Shown: positions 46,501-57,700, counted from the stretch's first letter. The stretch is 64,000 nucleotides of DNA from Heligmosomoides polygyrus polygyrus (GCA_947396885.1 OX377202.1:29627407-29691406); one strand, 5' to 3'. Notes: generated from the sequence alone by a model not told the origin. A program made the numbers and translations.

Positions 46501-47233
46501 TCCCAGACTTCAACGAGAGATGAACGTTATCATAAGACCATCTGTCAAGGTAGAAAAAAACCTTTATGAAGCTTATGACATCTTCGGGGCGCGTGTAGCG
46601 CAGTCAGAGGAGGCACCGACTGTCGCGTGCACCCGATACCAGGTTGCTGGTTCGGATTTCCCGCCCAAGCCAACCAAACCTTCCATCCCTCCGGGGTCGG
46701 TGAATTGCTACCAGACTTGTCCGGGAAGGATAGAGCGCTGACTTTTTCATCGGCTGGCCACCGCAAGTCATTGTATGGCCAAATACGCATTCATGTCGCC
46801 TCCACGACATCCCGTAGAAGTAGAATGCGCTGGCGCATCCCAAAAGGGATTGAGTAACGCCGTCCTTTATCTTTATCCTTATGACATTTTCATTGCTCCG
46901 AAAACTCAGTATTTCATGCAAACTTTTCACTAGGCAATTTCTGCCTGCTCCTATCTAAGCGATCCTCGCTTCTATTCCAGATTTTTCGAACGGCCGCAAA
47001 TTACTGGGAATTACGGCTGGATCAGCAATTAGATAGCTTTAAAAGGAGCATAAAACAACGCGATATCTCGACAAAGTGATCGAGGAGCAAAGCCACTAAG
47101 GTAAAGAACACAAGCAACGAACCTCTAACGATTCTTTCCTCTCCTGCCATTTCGCCGATTCAACGTTCTTTTTATGTTCACTGGGCCAGAGTGCAATCAC
47201 GTCGACTTCATCCAATAAGTCCCACTCATCCAT
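34542..47233 (-). CDS. zyg-9: ZYG-9/XMAP215-family TOG-domain microtubule polymerase
   Basis: Exons in transcript order: 47233-47123, 45814-45728, 45663-45559, 45346-45257, 43722-43564, 43511-43380, 40658-40545, 40428-40318, 40264-40142, 40073-39969, 39906-39817, 38324-38160, 37955-37821, 37762-37670, 37607-37400, 35436-35344, 35247-35147, then tentatively 34888-34847 and 34634-34542. All phases agree, giving about 718 aa. Two TOG domains are clear: residues 1-228 (MDEWDLLDEVDVI, AKWQERKESLE, DSNINVVIAALNV, DPAVRDAACSALG) and about 282-509 (IDPWTLMDPTDVV, KKWQERKEAVD, KDVNINVSSTAAKVLAK, DADAEVRESTFRAM). A basic Ser/Pro-rich linker follows. TOG domains bind tubulin, and family members speed microtubule growth at centrosomes and plus ends. 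C. elegans ZYG-9 has a third TOG and a TAC-1-binding tail, which I could not find. The exon 13 acceptor (CATTAAG) and the last two exons are the weakest parts. Confidence 0.8.
34935..35100. repeat. 63-bp intronic minisatellite, about 3 units
   Basis: GGCCCTGTGGAGGAGTTCAC-type units at 34940, 35003 and 35066, followed by AGCCTGCCC. The 21-codon period keeps a minus-strand frame open (GVGQAVNSSTGPPR), but the model places it in an intron of the zyg-9 gene. Only 28 bp separate the upstream donor from the nearest acceptor, too short for an exon join. Confidence 0.75.
35440..35570. repeat. Very decayed SINE body
   Basis: GTATCTATCTCGTATATGCAG, ACAACTCGATGAACAAGTCA and AGAAAAGTCTG align weakly with the body of the tRNA-derived SINE at 32527. 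It lies in a zyg-9 intron. Confidence 0.4.
36002..37320. mobile_element. Long-inverted-repeat (foldback) element in zyg-9 intron
   Basis: Left arm 36002-36340 and right arm 36930-37320 are diverged inverted copies. Matches include GCTGCGGCGGTGGC, TGCTCCCGCTC(A/G)TCAGGTGC, TTTTTTGCAAATC, CTTGAAGGCAAAAAACT and AGTCCAAATCA. The arms are about 340-390 bp and the unique centre about 590 bp. No transposase frame is recognisable, and short frames such as 36830-37039 lie partly in an arm. It sits in the intron between the exons at 37400 and 35436. Arms may extend outward at lower similarity. Confidence 0.7.
38497..38680 (-). repeat. Decayed SINE copy, 5'-truncated
   Basis: AAAGGATAAAGAACGGC, GCATTCTACTTCTACG and CTATGAACAAGTCAGC match the SINE at 32527. 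The tRNA-like head is missing and replaced by the MITE that starts at about 38688. Confidence 0.65.
38688..38843. mobile_element. Palindromic MITE
   Basis: GCCTAGTTTATACTTGCGCC...GCGCGGCGCGACAC pairs with CGCGCCGTGTGGCGGCGCAG...GTGTAAACTAGTGTTAAGGC, giving terminal inverted repeats of about 40 bp around an ATCGATATC-rich core. It lies in a zyg-9 intron, inserted next to or into a SINE relic. Confidence 0.7.
41122..41998. mobile_element. Mariner-derived foldback element, TA target site
   Basis: Ends TTAGGTTGTCCCATAAGTCT and its inverse AGACTTATGGGACAACCTAA, flanked by TA (41120-41121, 41999-42000). The whole 877 bp is nearly a palindrome centred near 41650: 41330-41640 pairs with 41660-41998, including AATCAATAAACGCGACACA against TGTGTCGCGTTTATTGG. 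The left arm has about 170 extra bp with a minus-strand frame (SAMQETAGEICSESLKKNGE) resembling mariner coding sequence. It lies in a zyg-9 intron. Confidence 0.8.
42042..43240 (-). mobile_element. Full-length mariner element, TA target site
   Basis: 1199 bp with terminal inverted repeats of about 30 bp. Left end TTAGGTTGTCCGGAATGTTC; right end, read inward, TTATGTTGTTCGGAAACTTC; both continue TCAGCGTTTT. TA is duplicated on each side (42040-42041, 43241-43242). It is 43 bp from the previous element, whose ends share TTAGGTTGTCC, and both lie in the same zyg-9 intron. Confidence 0.9.
42103..43056 (-). pseudogene. Mariner transposase, frameshifted
   Basis: DD34D transposase of the mariner family, which cuts and pastes the element at TA sites. 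The N-terminal DNA-binding part reads YGPNSVGESTVRQWFSKFRT (43056-42960), then shifts frame. KLEKWVPHELSEPQKLSRFE (42830-) ends just before the catalytic core, where the frame shifts again. The core (42705-42103) contains the first aspartate in TCDEKW, the second in HDNACPH and the third in SPTDYHLF, with 34 residues between the second and third. Catalytic residues are intact, but two frameshifts make it inactive. Confidence 0.9.
43750..45256. other. zyg-9 intron 4; repeats only
   Basis: The intron between the exons at 45257 and 43722 contains the microsatellite-centred repeat at 44296-44800. The rest is AT-rich with no features I can support. Confidence 0.5.
44296..44800. repeat. Modular repeat: (ATGT)n, (GT)n core plus about 108-bp units
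   Basis: Same architecture as 3215-4060. CAATCCTACTATATATAAA is followed by (ATGT)n at 44322-44373, (GT)n with GC interruptions to about 44475, then CCGTCACAACTGGAGTGGGG. Two diverged ~110-bp units with AATCGATATTGA and ATTATCGATTTTCT follow. It lies in intron 4 of zyg-9. The microsatellite produces meaningless frames on both strands. Confidence 0.8.
46587..46882 (+). mobile_element. tRNA-derived SINE
   Basis: The head carries A-box-like TGTAGCGCAGTCAGAGGAGG (46594-) and B-box-like GGTTCGGATTTCC (46649-46661). The body and (CTTTATC)n tail end near 46882. It is nearly identical to the minus-strand copy at 32527-32837 and lies in intron 1 of zyg-9. Confidence 0.85.
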
Positions 47234-47240
47234 TCCACCT

Positions 47241-47247
47241 CTGAAAG
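47241..47247 (-). promoter_or_regulatory. Trans-splice acceptor of zyg-9
   Basis: CTTTCAG on the minus strand, 7 bp before the ATG, with no recognisable upstream exon. It fits spliced-leader trans-splicing, leaving a 7-nt genomic 5' UTR. Only about 240 bp separate it from the 145-bp satellite, so the promoter must be in that gap or in satellite. Confidence 0.6.
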
Positions 47248-47486
47248 TGACACAAATTATAGTGAAGAACTTGAAATTGGAAAACGAAGAAGAACAAGAC
47301 GGTTGTCGCCGAGAAACATTGAAAGCGATTATAGTCTAAACTCAAAAAGTCCTCTTCTGCAACGGTGAGCCTAAACTGCTATAGACGTACAACACCAATG
47401 CGGCATCGAAAAGATGGAAGGAAATAAAAGAATTCTCCGGAATGTGCGCCTGATGATGTTCGACCATGCTTACCACTTCTTCTTAC

Positions 47487-49388
47487 ACCAGCGTCGGTTG
47501 CGGGCTTCGCCCGCACCCGACTCTGGCCGGGCGGGCCACGCTAGGCTAGCCGACTTCGCCGGCGTCGTGTGTGGTGAGCCATGTGGGGTCAGAAACCCAA
47601 CCCAACCTCGAGCCCGCTAGGGTCCCCACAACCCAGCGTCGGTTGCGGACTCTGGCCGGGCGGGCCACGCTAGGCTAGCCGACTTCGCCGGCGTCGTGTG
47701 TGGTGAGCCATGTGGGGTCAGAAACCCAACCCAACCTTGAGCCCGCTAGGGTCCCCACAACCCAGCGTCGGTTGCGGGCTTCGCCCGCACCCGACTCTGG
47801 CCGGGCGGGCCACGCTAGGCTAGCCGACTTCGCCGGCGTCGTGTGTGGTGAGCCATGTGGGATCAGAAACCCAACCCAACCTCGAGCCCGCTAGGGTCCC
47901 CACAACCCAGCGTCGGTTGCGGACTCTGGCCGGGCGGGCCACGCTAGGCTAGCCGACTTCGCCGGCGTCGTGTGTGGTGAGCCATGTGGGGTCAGAAACC
48001 CAACCCAACCTCGAGCCCGCTAGGAATGCTTCCTTACCCAGCGACGGCTGCCGGCTTCGCCGGCGTCGTGTGTGGTGAGCCATGTGGGGTCAGAAACCCA
48101 ACCCAACCTCGAGCCCGCTAGGGTCCCCACAACCCAGCGTCGGTTGCGGGCTTCGCCCGCACCCGACTCTGGCCGGGCGGGCCACGCTAGGCTAGCCGAC
48201 TTCGCCGGCGTCGTGTGTGGTGAGCCATGTGGGGTCAGAAACCCAACCCAACCTTGAGCCCGCTAGGGTCCCCACAACCCAGCGTCGGTTGCGGGCTTCG
48301 CCCGCACCCGACTCTGGCCGGGCGGGCCACGCTAGGCTAGCCGACTTCGCCGGCGTCGTGTGTGGTGAGCCATGTGGGGTCAGAAACCCAACCCAACCTT
48401 GAGCCCGCTAGGGTCCCCACAACCCAGCGTCGGTTGCGGGCTTCGCCCGCACCCGACTCTGGCCGGGCGGGCCACGCTAGGCTAGCCGACTTCGCCGGCG
48501 TCGTGTGTGGTGAGCCATGTGGGGTCAGAAACCCAACCCAACCTCGAGCCCGCTAGGGTCCCCACAACCCAGCGTCGGTTGCGGACTCTGGCCGGGCGGG
48601 CCACGCTAGGCTAGCCGACTTCGCCGGCGTCGTGTGTGGTGAGCCATGTGGGGTCAGAAACCCAACCCAACCTCGAGCCCGCTAGGGTCCCCACAACCCA
48701 GCGTCGGTTGCGGGCTTCGCCCGCACCCGACTCTGGCCGGGCGGGCCACGCTAGGCTAGCCGACTTCGCCGGCGTCGTGTGTGGTGAGCCATGTGGGGTC
48801 AGAAACCCAACCCAACCTTGAGCCCGCTAGGGTCCCCACAACCCAGCGTCGGTTGCGGGCTTCGCCCGCACCCGACTCTGGCCGGGCGGGCCACGCTAGG
48901 CTAGCCGACTTCGCCGGCGTCGTGTGTGGTGAGCCATGTGGGATCAGAAACCCAACCCAACCTCGAGCCCGCTAGGGTCCCCACAACCCAGCGTCGGTTG
49001 CGGACTCTGGCCGGGCGGGCCACGCTAGGCTAGCCGACTTCGCCGGCGTCGTGTGTGGTGAGCCATGTGGGGTCAGAAACCCAACCCAACCTCGAGCCCG
49101 CTAGGGTCCCCACAACCCAGCGTCGGTTGCGGGCTTCGCCCGCACCCGACTCTGGCCGGGCGGGCCACGCTAGGCTAGCCGACTTCGCCGGCGTCGTGTG
49201 TGGTGAGCCATGTGGGGTCAGAAACCCAACCCAACCTCGAGCCCGCTAGGGTCCCCACAACCCAGCGTCGGTTGCGGGCTTCGCCCGCACCCGACTCTGG
49301 CCGGGCGGGCCACGCTAGGCTAGCCGACTTCGCCGGCGTCGTGTGTGGTGAGCCATGTGGGGTCAGAAACCCAACCCAACCTTGAGCC
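47487..49388. repeat. 145-bp GC-rich satellite, left array
   Basis: About 13-14 monomers, mostly 145 bp, with a 129-bp variant. Each runs CCCAGCGTCGGTTGC, GGGCTTCGCCCGCACCCG, GGCCGGGCGGGCCACGCTAG, GACTTCGCCGGCGTCGTGTG, TCAGAAACCCAACCCAACCT. The 129-bp form lacks exactly the 16 bp GCTTCGCCCGCACCCG or its equivalent register, that is, the hairpin. Substitutions (GGGTCAG/GGATCAG; CTTGAG/CTCGAG) mark monomer types. A 90-bp irregular unit with ATGCTTCCTTACCCAGCG sits at 48023-48071. The 61-64-codon frames are satellite shadows. Confidence 0.95.
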
Positions 49389-49662
49389 GGCGGAACAGTG
49401 TTCTTCACACCGCCCATACGAAGGGGCGGGGTAAGCGCGCCCACCGCTTATTGAGGACCAGTTGTCCGAGTGCTCAAGAACTAGGGCTGAGGCGGGATTA
49501 CCGGCGCTGATGGCGGATGCTAGATTATCACATCTGTATTTGCTAAAGAAGACGGTATTGAGTGGAAAGTTATCGAGTGGTATATTAGGGGTAACGGTAG
49601 GATCCTAAGCTGTCGGAGCGTGCTATTACCATATAATAGCTTCTGAGCGCATTATAGTCAGG
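49389..49662. other. Left flank of the 172-bp array within the 11.75-kb block
   Basis: Starts GGCGGAACAGTGTTCTTCAC, GC-rich for about 60 bp, with GGACCAGTT near 49454. Similar motifs (TTCACACCG, GGACCAGTT) occur inverted at the other end of the block (about 61045-61120). No gene is seen. Confidence 0.5.
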
Positions 49663-52600
49663 ATTCCGAAGAGTAAACAACCCTCCATCAGTCCTTTGGT
49701 CTGAAGCAGTGTTCTAGAGGACTATTTGGTCGATTTCCTGCGACTCGACTTTTAGTTTGTTTCGACTGAGAGTTTTCCGAACAAGACCCACCCCACGACA
49801 CCGAGACAGGAACTTAAGCGATACCTTAACCGACTCCTGAAGAGTAAATGAACCCTCCATCAGTCCTTTGATCTGACGCGGTGTTCTAGAGGACTATTTG
49901 GTCGGTTTCCTGCGACTCGACTTTTAGTTTGCTTCGACTGAGAGTTTTCCGAACAAGACCCACCCCACGACACCGAGACAGGAACTTAAGCGATACCTTA
50001 ACCGACTCCTGAAGAGTAAATGAACCCTCCATCAGTCCTTTGATCTGACGCATTGTTCTGGGGGACTATTTGGTCGGTTTCCTGCGACTCGACTTTTAGT
50101 TTGCTTCGACTGAGAGTTTTCCGAACAAGACCCACCCCACGACACCGAGACAGGAACTTAAGCGATACCTTAACCGACTCCTGAAGAGTAAACAACCCTC
50201 CATCAGTCCTTTGGTCTGACGCATTGTTCTGGGGGACCATTTGGTCGGTTTCCTGCGACTCGACTTTTAGTTTGCTTCGACTGAGAGTTTTCCGAACAAG
50301 ACCCACCCCACGACACCGAGACAGGAACTTAAGCGATACCTTAACCGACTCCTGAAGAGTAAACAACCCTCCATCAGTCCTTTGGTCTGACGCATTGTTC
50401 TGGGGGACCATTTGGTCGGTTTCCTGCGACTCGACTTTTAGTTTGCTTCGACTGAGAGTTTTCCGAACAAGACCCACCCCACGACACCGAGACAGGAACT
50501 TAAGCGATACCTTAACCGACTCCTGAAGAGTAAATGAACCCTCCATCAGTCCTTTGATCTGACGCATTGTTCTGGGGGACCATTTGGTCGGTTTCCTGCG
50601 ACTCGACTTTTTGTTTGCTTCGACTGAGAGTTTTCCGAACAAGACCCACCCCACGACACCGAGACAGGAACTTAAGCGATACCTTAACCGACTCCTGAAG
50701 AGTAAACAACCCTCCATCAGTCCTTTGGTCTGACGCATTGTTCTGGGGGACCATTTGGTCGGTTTCCTGCGACTCGAGTTTTAGTTTGCTTCGACTGAGA
50801 GTTTTCCGAACAAGACCCACCCCACGACACCGAGACAGGAACTTAAGCGATACCTTAACCGACTCCTGAAGAGTAAATGAACCCTCCATCAGTCCTTTGA
50901 TCTGACGCATTGTTCTGGGGGACCATTTGGTCGGTTTCCTGCGACTCGACTTTTAGTTTGCTTCGACTGAGAGTTTTCCGAACAAGACCCACCCCACGAC
51001 ACCGAGACAGGAACTTAAGCGATACCTTAACCGACTCCTGAAGAGTAAATGAACCCTCCATCAGTCCTTTCATCTGACGCATTGTTCTGGGGGACTATTT
51101 GGTCGGTTTCCTGCGACTCGACTTTTAGTTTGCTTCGACTGAGAGTTTTCCGAACAAGACCCACCCCACGACACCGAGACAGGAACTTAAGCGATACCTT
51201 AACCGACTCCTGAAGAGTAAACAACCCTCCATCAGTCCTTTGGTCTGACGCATTGTTCTGGGGGACCATTTGGTCGGTTTCCTGCGACTCGACTTTTAGT
51301 TTGCTTCGACTGAGAGTTTTCCGAACAAGACCCACCCCACGACACCGAGACAGGAACTTAAGCGATACCTTAACCGACTCCTGAAGAGTAAATGAACCCT
51401 CCATCAGTCCTTTGATCTGACGCATTGTTCTGGGGGACCATTTGGTCGGTTTCCTGCGACTCGACTTTTTGTTTGCTTCGACTGAGAGTTTTCCGAACAA
51501 GACCCACCCCACGACACCGAGACAGGAACTTAAGCGATACCTTAACCGACTCCTGAAGAGTAAACAACCCTCCATCAGTCCTTTGGTCTGACGCATTGTT
51601 CTGGGGGACCATTTGGTCGGTTTCCTGCGACTCGAGTTTTAGTTTGCTTCGACTGAGAGTTTTCCGAACAAGACCCACCCCACGACACCGAGACAGGAAC
51701 TTAAGCGATACCTTAACCGACTCCTGAAGAGTAAATGAACCCTCCATCAGTCCTTTGATCTGACGCATTGTTCTGGGGGACCATTTGGTCGGTTTCCTGC
51801 GACTCGACTTTTTGTTTGCTTCGACTGAGAGTTTTCCGAACAAGACCCACCCCACGACACCGAGACAGGAACTTAAGCGATACCTTAACCGACTCCTGAA
51901 GAGTAAATGAACCCTCCATCAGTCCTTTGATCTGACGCATTGTTCTGGGGGACCATTTGGTCGGTTTCCTGCGACTCGACTTTTTGTTTGCTTCGACTGA
52001 GAGTTTTCCGAACAAGACCCACCCCACGACACCGAGACAGGAACTTAAGCGATACCTTAACCGACTCCTGAAGAGTAAATGATCCCTCCATCAGTCCTTT
52101 TATCTGACGCATTGTTCTGGGGGACTATTTGGTCGGTTTCCTGCGACTCGACTTTTAGTTTGCTTCGACTGAGAGTTTTCCGAACAAGACCCACCCCACG
52201 ACACCGAGACAGGAACTTAAGCGATACCTTAACCGACTCCTGAAGAGTAAATGATCCCTCCATCAGTCCTTTTATCTGACGCATTGTTCTGGGGGACTAT
52301 TTGGTCGGTTTCCTGCGACTCGACTTTTAGTTTGCTTCGACTGAGAGTTTTCCGAACAAGACCCACCCCACGACACCGAGACAGGAACTTAAGCGATACC
52401 TTAACCGACTCCTGAAGAGTAAATGAACCCTCCATCAGTCCTTTCATCTGACGCATTGTTCTGGGGGACTATTTGGTCGGTTTCCTGCGACTCGACTTTT
52501 AGTTTGTTTCGACTGAGAGTTTTCCGAACAAGACCCACCCCACGACACCGAGACAGGAACTTAAGCGATACCTTAACCGACTCCTGAAGAGTAAATGATC

Positions 52601-55600
52601 CCTCCATCAGTCCTTTTATCTGACGCATTGTTCTGGGGGACTATTTGGTCGGTTTCCTGCGACTCGACTTTTAGTTTGCTTCGACTGAGAGTTTTCCGAA
52701 CAAGACCCACCCCACGACACCGAGACAGGAACTTAAGCGATACCTTAACCGACTCCTGAAGAGTAAATGATCCCTCCATCAGTCCTTTTATCTGACGCAT
52801 TGTTCTGGGGGACTATTTGGTCGGTTTCCTGCGACTCGACTTTTAGTTTGCTTCGACTGAGAGTTTTCCGAACAAGACCCACCCCACGACACCGAGACAG
52901 GAACTTAAGCGATACCTTAACCGACTCCTGAAGAGTAAATGAACCCTCCATCAGTCCTTTGATCTGACGCATTGTTCTGGGGGACCATTTGGTCGGTTTC
53001 CTGCGACTCGACTTTTTGTTTGCTTCGACTGAGAGTTTTCCGAACAAGACCCACCCCACGACACCGAGACAGGAACTTAAGCGATACCTTAACCGACTCC
53101 TGAAGAGTAAATGATCCCTCCATCAGTCCTTTTATCTGACGCATTGTTCTGGGGGACTATTTGGTCGGTTTCCTGCGACTCGACTTTTAGTTTGCTTCGA
53201 CTGAGAGTTTTCCGAACAAGACCCACCCCACGACACCGAGACAGGAACTTAAGCGATACCTTAACCGACTCCTGAAGAGTAAATGATCCCTCCATCAGTC
53301 CTTTTATCTGACGCATTGTTCTGGGGGACTATTTGGTCGGTTTCCTGCGACTCGACTTTTAGTTTGCTTCGACTGAGAGTTTTCCGAACAAGACCCACCC
53401 CACGACACCGAGACAGGAACTTAAGCGATACCTTAACCGACTCCTGAAGAGTAAATGAACCCTCCATCAGTCCTTTGATCTGACGCATTGTTCTGGGGGA
53501 CCATTTGGTCGGTTTCCTGCGACTCGACTTTTTGTTTGCTTCGACTGAGAGTTTTCCGAACAAGACCCACCCCACGACACCGAGACAGGAACTTAAGCGA
53601 TACCTTAACCGACTCCTGAAGAGTAAATGATCCCTCCATCAGTCCTTTGATCTGACGCATTGTTCTGGGGGACTATTTGGTCGGTTTCCTGCGACTCGAC
53701 TTTTAGTTTGCTTCGACTGAGAGTTTTCCGAACAAGACCCACCCCACGACACCGAGACAGGAACTTAAGCGATACCTTAACCGACTCCTGAAGAGTAAAT
53801 GAACCCTCCATCAGTCCTTTCATCTGACGCATTGTTCTGGGGGACTATTTGGTCGGTTTCCTGCGACTCGACTTTTAGTTTGCTTCGACTGAGAGTTTTC
53901 CGAACAAGACCCACCCCACGACACCGAGACAGGAACTTAAGCGATACCTTAACCGACTCCTGAAGAGTAAACAACCCTCCATCAGTCCTTTGGTCTGACG
54001 CATTGTTCTGGGGGACCATTTGGTCGGTTTCCTGCGACTCGACTTTTAGTTTGCTTCGACTGAGAGTTTTCCGAACAAGACCCACCCCACGACACCGAGA
54101 CAGGAACTTAAGCGATACCTTAACCGACTCCTGAAGAGTAAATGAACCCTCCATCAGTCCTTTGATCTGACGCATTGTTCTGGGGGACCATTTGGTCGGT
54201 TTCCTGCGACTCGACTTTTTGTTTGCTTCGACTGAGAGTTTTCCGAACAAGACCCACCCCACGACACCGAGACAGGAACTTAAGCGATACCTTAACCGAC
54301 TCCTGAAGAGTAAACAACCCTCCATCAGTCCTTTGGTCTGACGCATTGTTCTGGGGGACCATTTGGTCGGTTTCCTGCGACTCGAGTTTTAGTTTGCTTC
54401 GACTGAGAGTTTTCCGAACAAGACCCACCCCACGACACCGAGACAGGAACTTAAGCGATACCTTAACCGACTCCTGAAGAGTAAATGAACCCTCCATCAG
54501 TCCTTTGATCTGACGCATTGTTCTGGGGGACCATTTGGTCGGTTTCCTGCGACTCGACTTTTTGTTTGCTTCGACTGAGAGTTTTCCGAACAAGACCCAC
54601 CCCACGACACCGAGACAGGAACTTAAGCGATACCTTAACCGACTCCTGAAGAGTAAATGAACCCTCCATCAGTCCTTTGATCTGACGCATTGTTCTGGGG
54701 GACCATTTGGTCGGTTTCCTGCGACTCGACTTTTTGTTTGCTTCGACTGAGAGTTTTCCGAACAAGACCCACCCCACGACACCGAGACAGGAACTTAAGC
54801 GATACCTTAACCGACTCCTGAAGAGTAAATGATCCCTCCATCAGTCCTTTTATCTGACGCATTGTTCTGGGGGACTATTTGGTCGGTTTCCTGCGACTCG
54901 ACTTTTAGTTTGCTTCGACTGAGAGTTTTCCGAACAAGACCCACCCCACGACACCGAGACAGGAACTTAAGCGATACCTTAACCGACTCCTGAAGAGTAA
55001 ATGATCCCTCCATCAGTCCTTTTATCTGACGCATTGTTCTGGGGGACTATTTGGTCGGTTTCCTGCGACTCGACTTTTAGTTTGCTTCGACTGAGAGTTT
55101 TCCGAACAAGACCCACCCCACGACACCGAGACAGGAACTTAAGCGATACCTTAACCGACTCCTGAAGAGTAAATGAACCCTCCATCAGTCCTTTTATCTG
55201 ACGCATTGTTCTGGGGGACTATTTGGTCGGTTTCCTGCGACTCGACTTTTAGTTTGTTTCGACTGAGAGTTTTCCGAACAAGACCCACCCCACGACACCG
55301 AGACAGGAACTTAAGCGATACCTTAACCGACTCCTGAAGAGTAAATGATCCCTCCATCAGTCCTTTTATCTGACGCATTGTTCTGGGGGACTATTTGGTC
55401 GGTTTCCTGCGACTCGACTTTTAGTTTGCTTCGACTGAGAGTTTTCCGAACAAGACCCACCCCACGACACCGAGACAGGAACTTAAGCGATACCTTAACC
55501 GACTCCTGAAGAGTAAATGATCCCTCCATCAGTCCTTTTATCTGACGCATTGTTCTGGGGGACTATTTGGTCGGTTTCCTGCGACTCGACTTTTAGTTTG

Positions 55601-57534
55601 CTTCGACTGAGAGTTTTCCGAACAAGACCCACCCCACGACACCGAGACAGGAACTTAAGCGATACCTTAACCGACTCCTGAAGAGTAAATGATCCCTCCA
55701 TCAGTCCTTTTATCTGACGCATTGTTCTGGGGGACTATTTGGTCGGTTTCCTGCGACTCGACTTTTAGTTTGTTTCGACTGAGAGTTTTCCGAACAAGAC
55801 CCACCCCACGACACCGAGACAGGAACTTAAGCGATACCTTAACCGACTCCTGAAGAGTAAATGATCCCTCCATCAGTCCTTTGATCTGACGCATTGTTCT
55901 GGGGGACCATTTGGTCGGTTTCCTGCGACTCGACTTTTTGTTTGCTTCGACTGAGAGTTTTCCGAACAAGACCCACCCCACGACACCGAGACAGGAACTT
56001 AAGCGATACCTTAACCGACTCCTGAAGAGTAAATGATCCCTCCATCAGTCCTTTTATCTGACGCATTGTTCTGGGGGACTATTTGGTCGGTTTCCTGCGA
56101 CTCGACTTTTAGTTTGTTTCGACTGAGAGTTTTCCGAACAAGACCCACCCCACGACACCGAGACAGGAACTTAAGCGATACCTTAACCGACTCCTGAAGA
56201 GTAAATGATCCCTCCATCAGTCCTTTTATCTGACGCATTGTTCTGGGGGACTATTTGGTCGGTTTCCTGCGACTCGACTTTTAGTTTGCTTCGACTGAGA
56301 GTTTTCCGAACAAGACCCACCCCACGACACCGAGACAGGAACTTAAGCGATACCTTAACCGACTCCTGAAGAGTAAATGAACCCTCCATCAGTCCTTTCA
56401 TCTGACGCATTGTTCTGGGGGACCATTTGGTCGGTTTCCTGCGACTCGACTTTTTGTTTGCTTCGACTGAGAGTTTTCCGAACAAGACCCACCCCACGAC
56501 ACCGAGACAGGAACTTAAGCGATACCTTAACCGACTCCTGAAGAGTAAATGATCCCTCCATCAGTCCTTTTATCTGACGCATTGTTCTAGAGGACTATTT
56601 GGTCGATTTCCTGCGACTCGACTTTTAGTTTGTTTCGACTGAGAGTTTTCCGAACAAGACCCACCCCACGACACCGAGACAGGAACTTAAGCGATACCTT
56701 AACCGACTCCTGAAGAGTAAATGATCCCTCCATCAGTCCTTTTATCTGACGCATTGTTCTGGGGGACTATTTGGTCGGTTTCCTGCGACTCGACTTTTAG
56801 TTTGCTTCGACTGAGAGTTTTCCGAACAAGACCCACCCCACGACACCGAGACAGGAACTTAAGCGATACCTTAACCGACTCCTGAAGAGTAAATGATCCC
56901 TCCATCAGTCCTTTTATCTGACGCATTGTTCTGGGGGACTATTTGGTCGGTTTCCTGCGACTCGACTTTTAGTTTGCTTCGACTGAGAGTTTTCCGAACA
57001 AGACCCACCCCACGACACCGAGACAGGAACTTAAGCGATACCTTAACCGACTCCTGAAGAGTAAATGATCCCTCCATCAGTCCTTTTATCTGACGCATTG
57101 TTCTGGGGGACTATTTGGTCGGTTTCCTGCGACTCGACTTTTAGTTTGCTTCGACTGAGAGTTTTCCGAACAAGACCCACCCCACGACACCGAGACAGGA
57201 ACTTAAGCGATACCTTAACCGACTCCTGAAGAGTAAATGAACCCTCCATCAGTCCTTTCATCTGACGCATTGTTCTGGGGGACTATTTGGTCGGTTTCCT
57301 GCGACTCGACTTTTAGTTTGCTTCGACTGAGAGTTTTCCGAACAAGACCCACCCCACGACACCGAGACAGGAACTTAAGCGATACCTTAACCGACTCCTG
57401 AAGAGTAAATGAACCCTCCATCAGTCCTTTGATCTGACGCAGTGTTCTTAAGGACTATTTGGTCGGTTTCCTGCGACTCGACTTTTAGTTTGCTTCGACT
57501 GAGAGTTTTCCGAACAAGACCCACCCCACGACAC
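49663..57534. repeat. 172-bp satellite array, about 46 monomers
   Basis: Head-to-tail monomers of 172 bp (171 bp where GAGTAAACAACCC replaces GAGTAAATGAACCC), each with CATCAGTCCTTT, TTTGGTCGGTTTCCTGCGAC, AGAGTTTTCCGAACAAGACC and ACTTAAGCGATACCTTAACC. Types differ at GGTCTG/GATCTG/TATCTG/CATCTG, GGACCA/GGACTA and TTTTTG/TTTTAG. End monomers (about 49710, 57430) and one internal monomer (about 56585) carry the divergent TTCTAGAGGACTA or TTCTTAAGGACTA form. Long minus-strand frames arise because 171 is 57 codons. They are not genes. Confidence 0.95.
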
Positions 57535-57539
57535 TAAAT

Positions 57540-57700
57540 CCGATCAAAAAGTAAAGAAATTGGATCAATGGATCCCGCGCGAACTGACCCCCAGGAAGAT
57601 GCTGAAGCGCCACGACACCTATGTTTCGTTAAGGCTGCGCAATCTAAGGGAGCCTTTTCTGGACAGTATCGTGTCAGCTATTGAAGCATCATGTAGTTCT
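57540..57700 (+). pseudogene. Mariner transposase fragment
   Basis: A single frame reads KVKKLDQWIPRELTPRKMLK then LREPFLDSIVSAIEAS. This is the mariner segment ahead of the first catalytic aspartate (compare KLEKWVPHELSEPQK in the element at 42.8 kb), with the core lost. It directly abuts the 172-bp array. It is an old relic. Confidence 0.7.

Noticed and set aside
46587..46665. tRNA gene
   Set aside because: A and B boxes are present, but the head is fused to a SINE body with a repeated tail, exists in several copies, and I could not fold a complete cloverleaf.
37820..47233. CLASP-type rather than XMAP215-type TOG protein
   Set aside because: The paired WQERKE motifs after acidic LLDEVDV/LMDPTDV leads, and the D-x-NINV helix, fit the XMAP215/ZYG-9 family better.
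47487..49388. CRISPR array
   Set aside because: Units are continuous 145/129-bp tandem monomers without unique spacers, in a eukaryotic context.
49998..57421. Long minus-strand open frames (75-246 codons) across the 172-bp satellite
   Set aside because: They repeat with the monomer. They stay open only where 171-bp monomers (57 codons) adjoin, have no protein-like conservation of codon positions, and end at 172-bp frame shifts.
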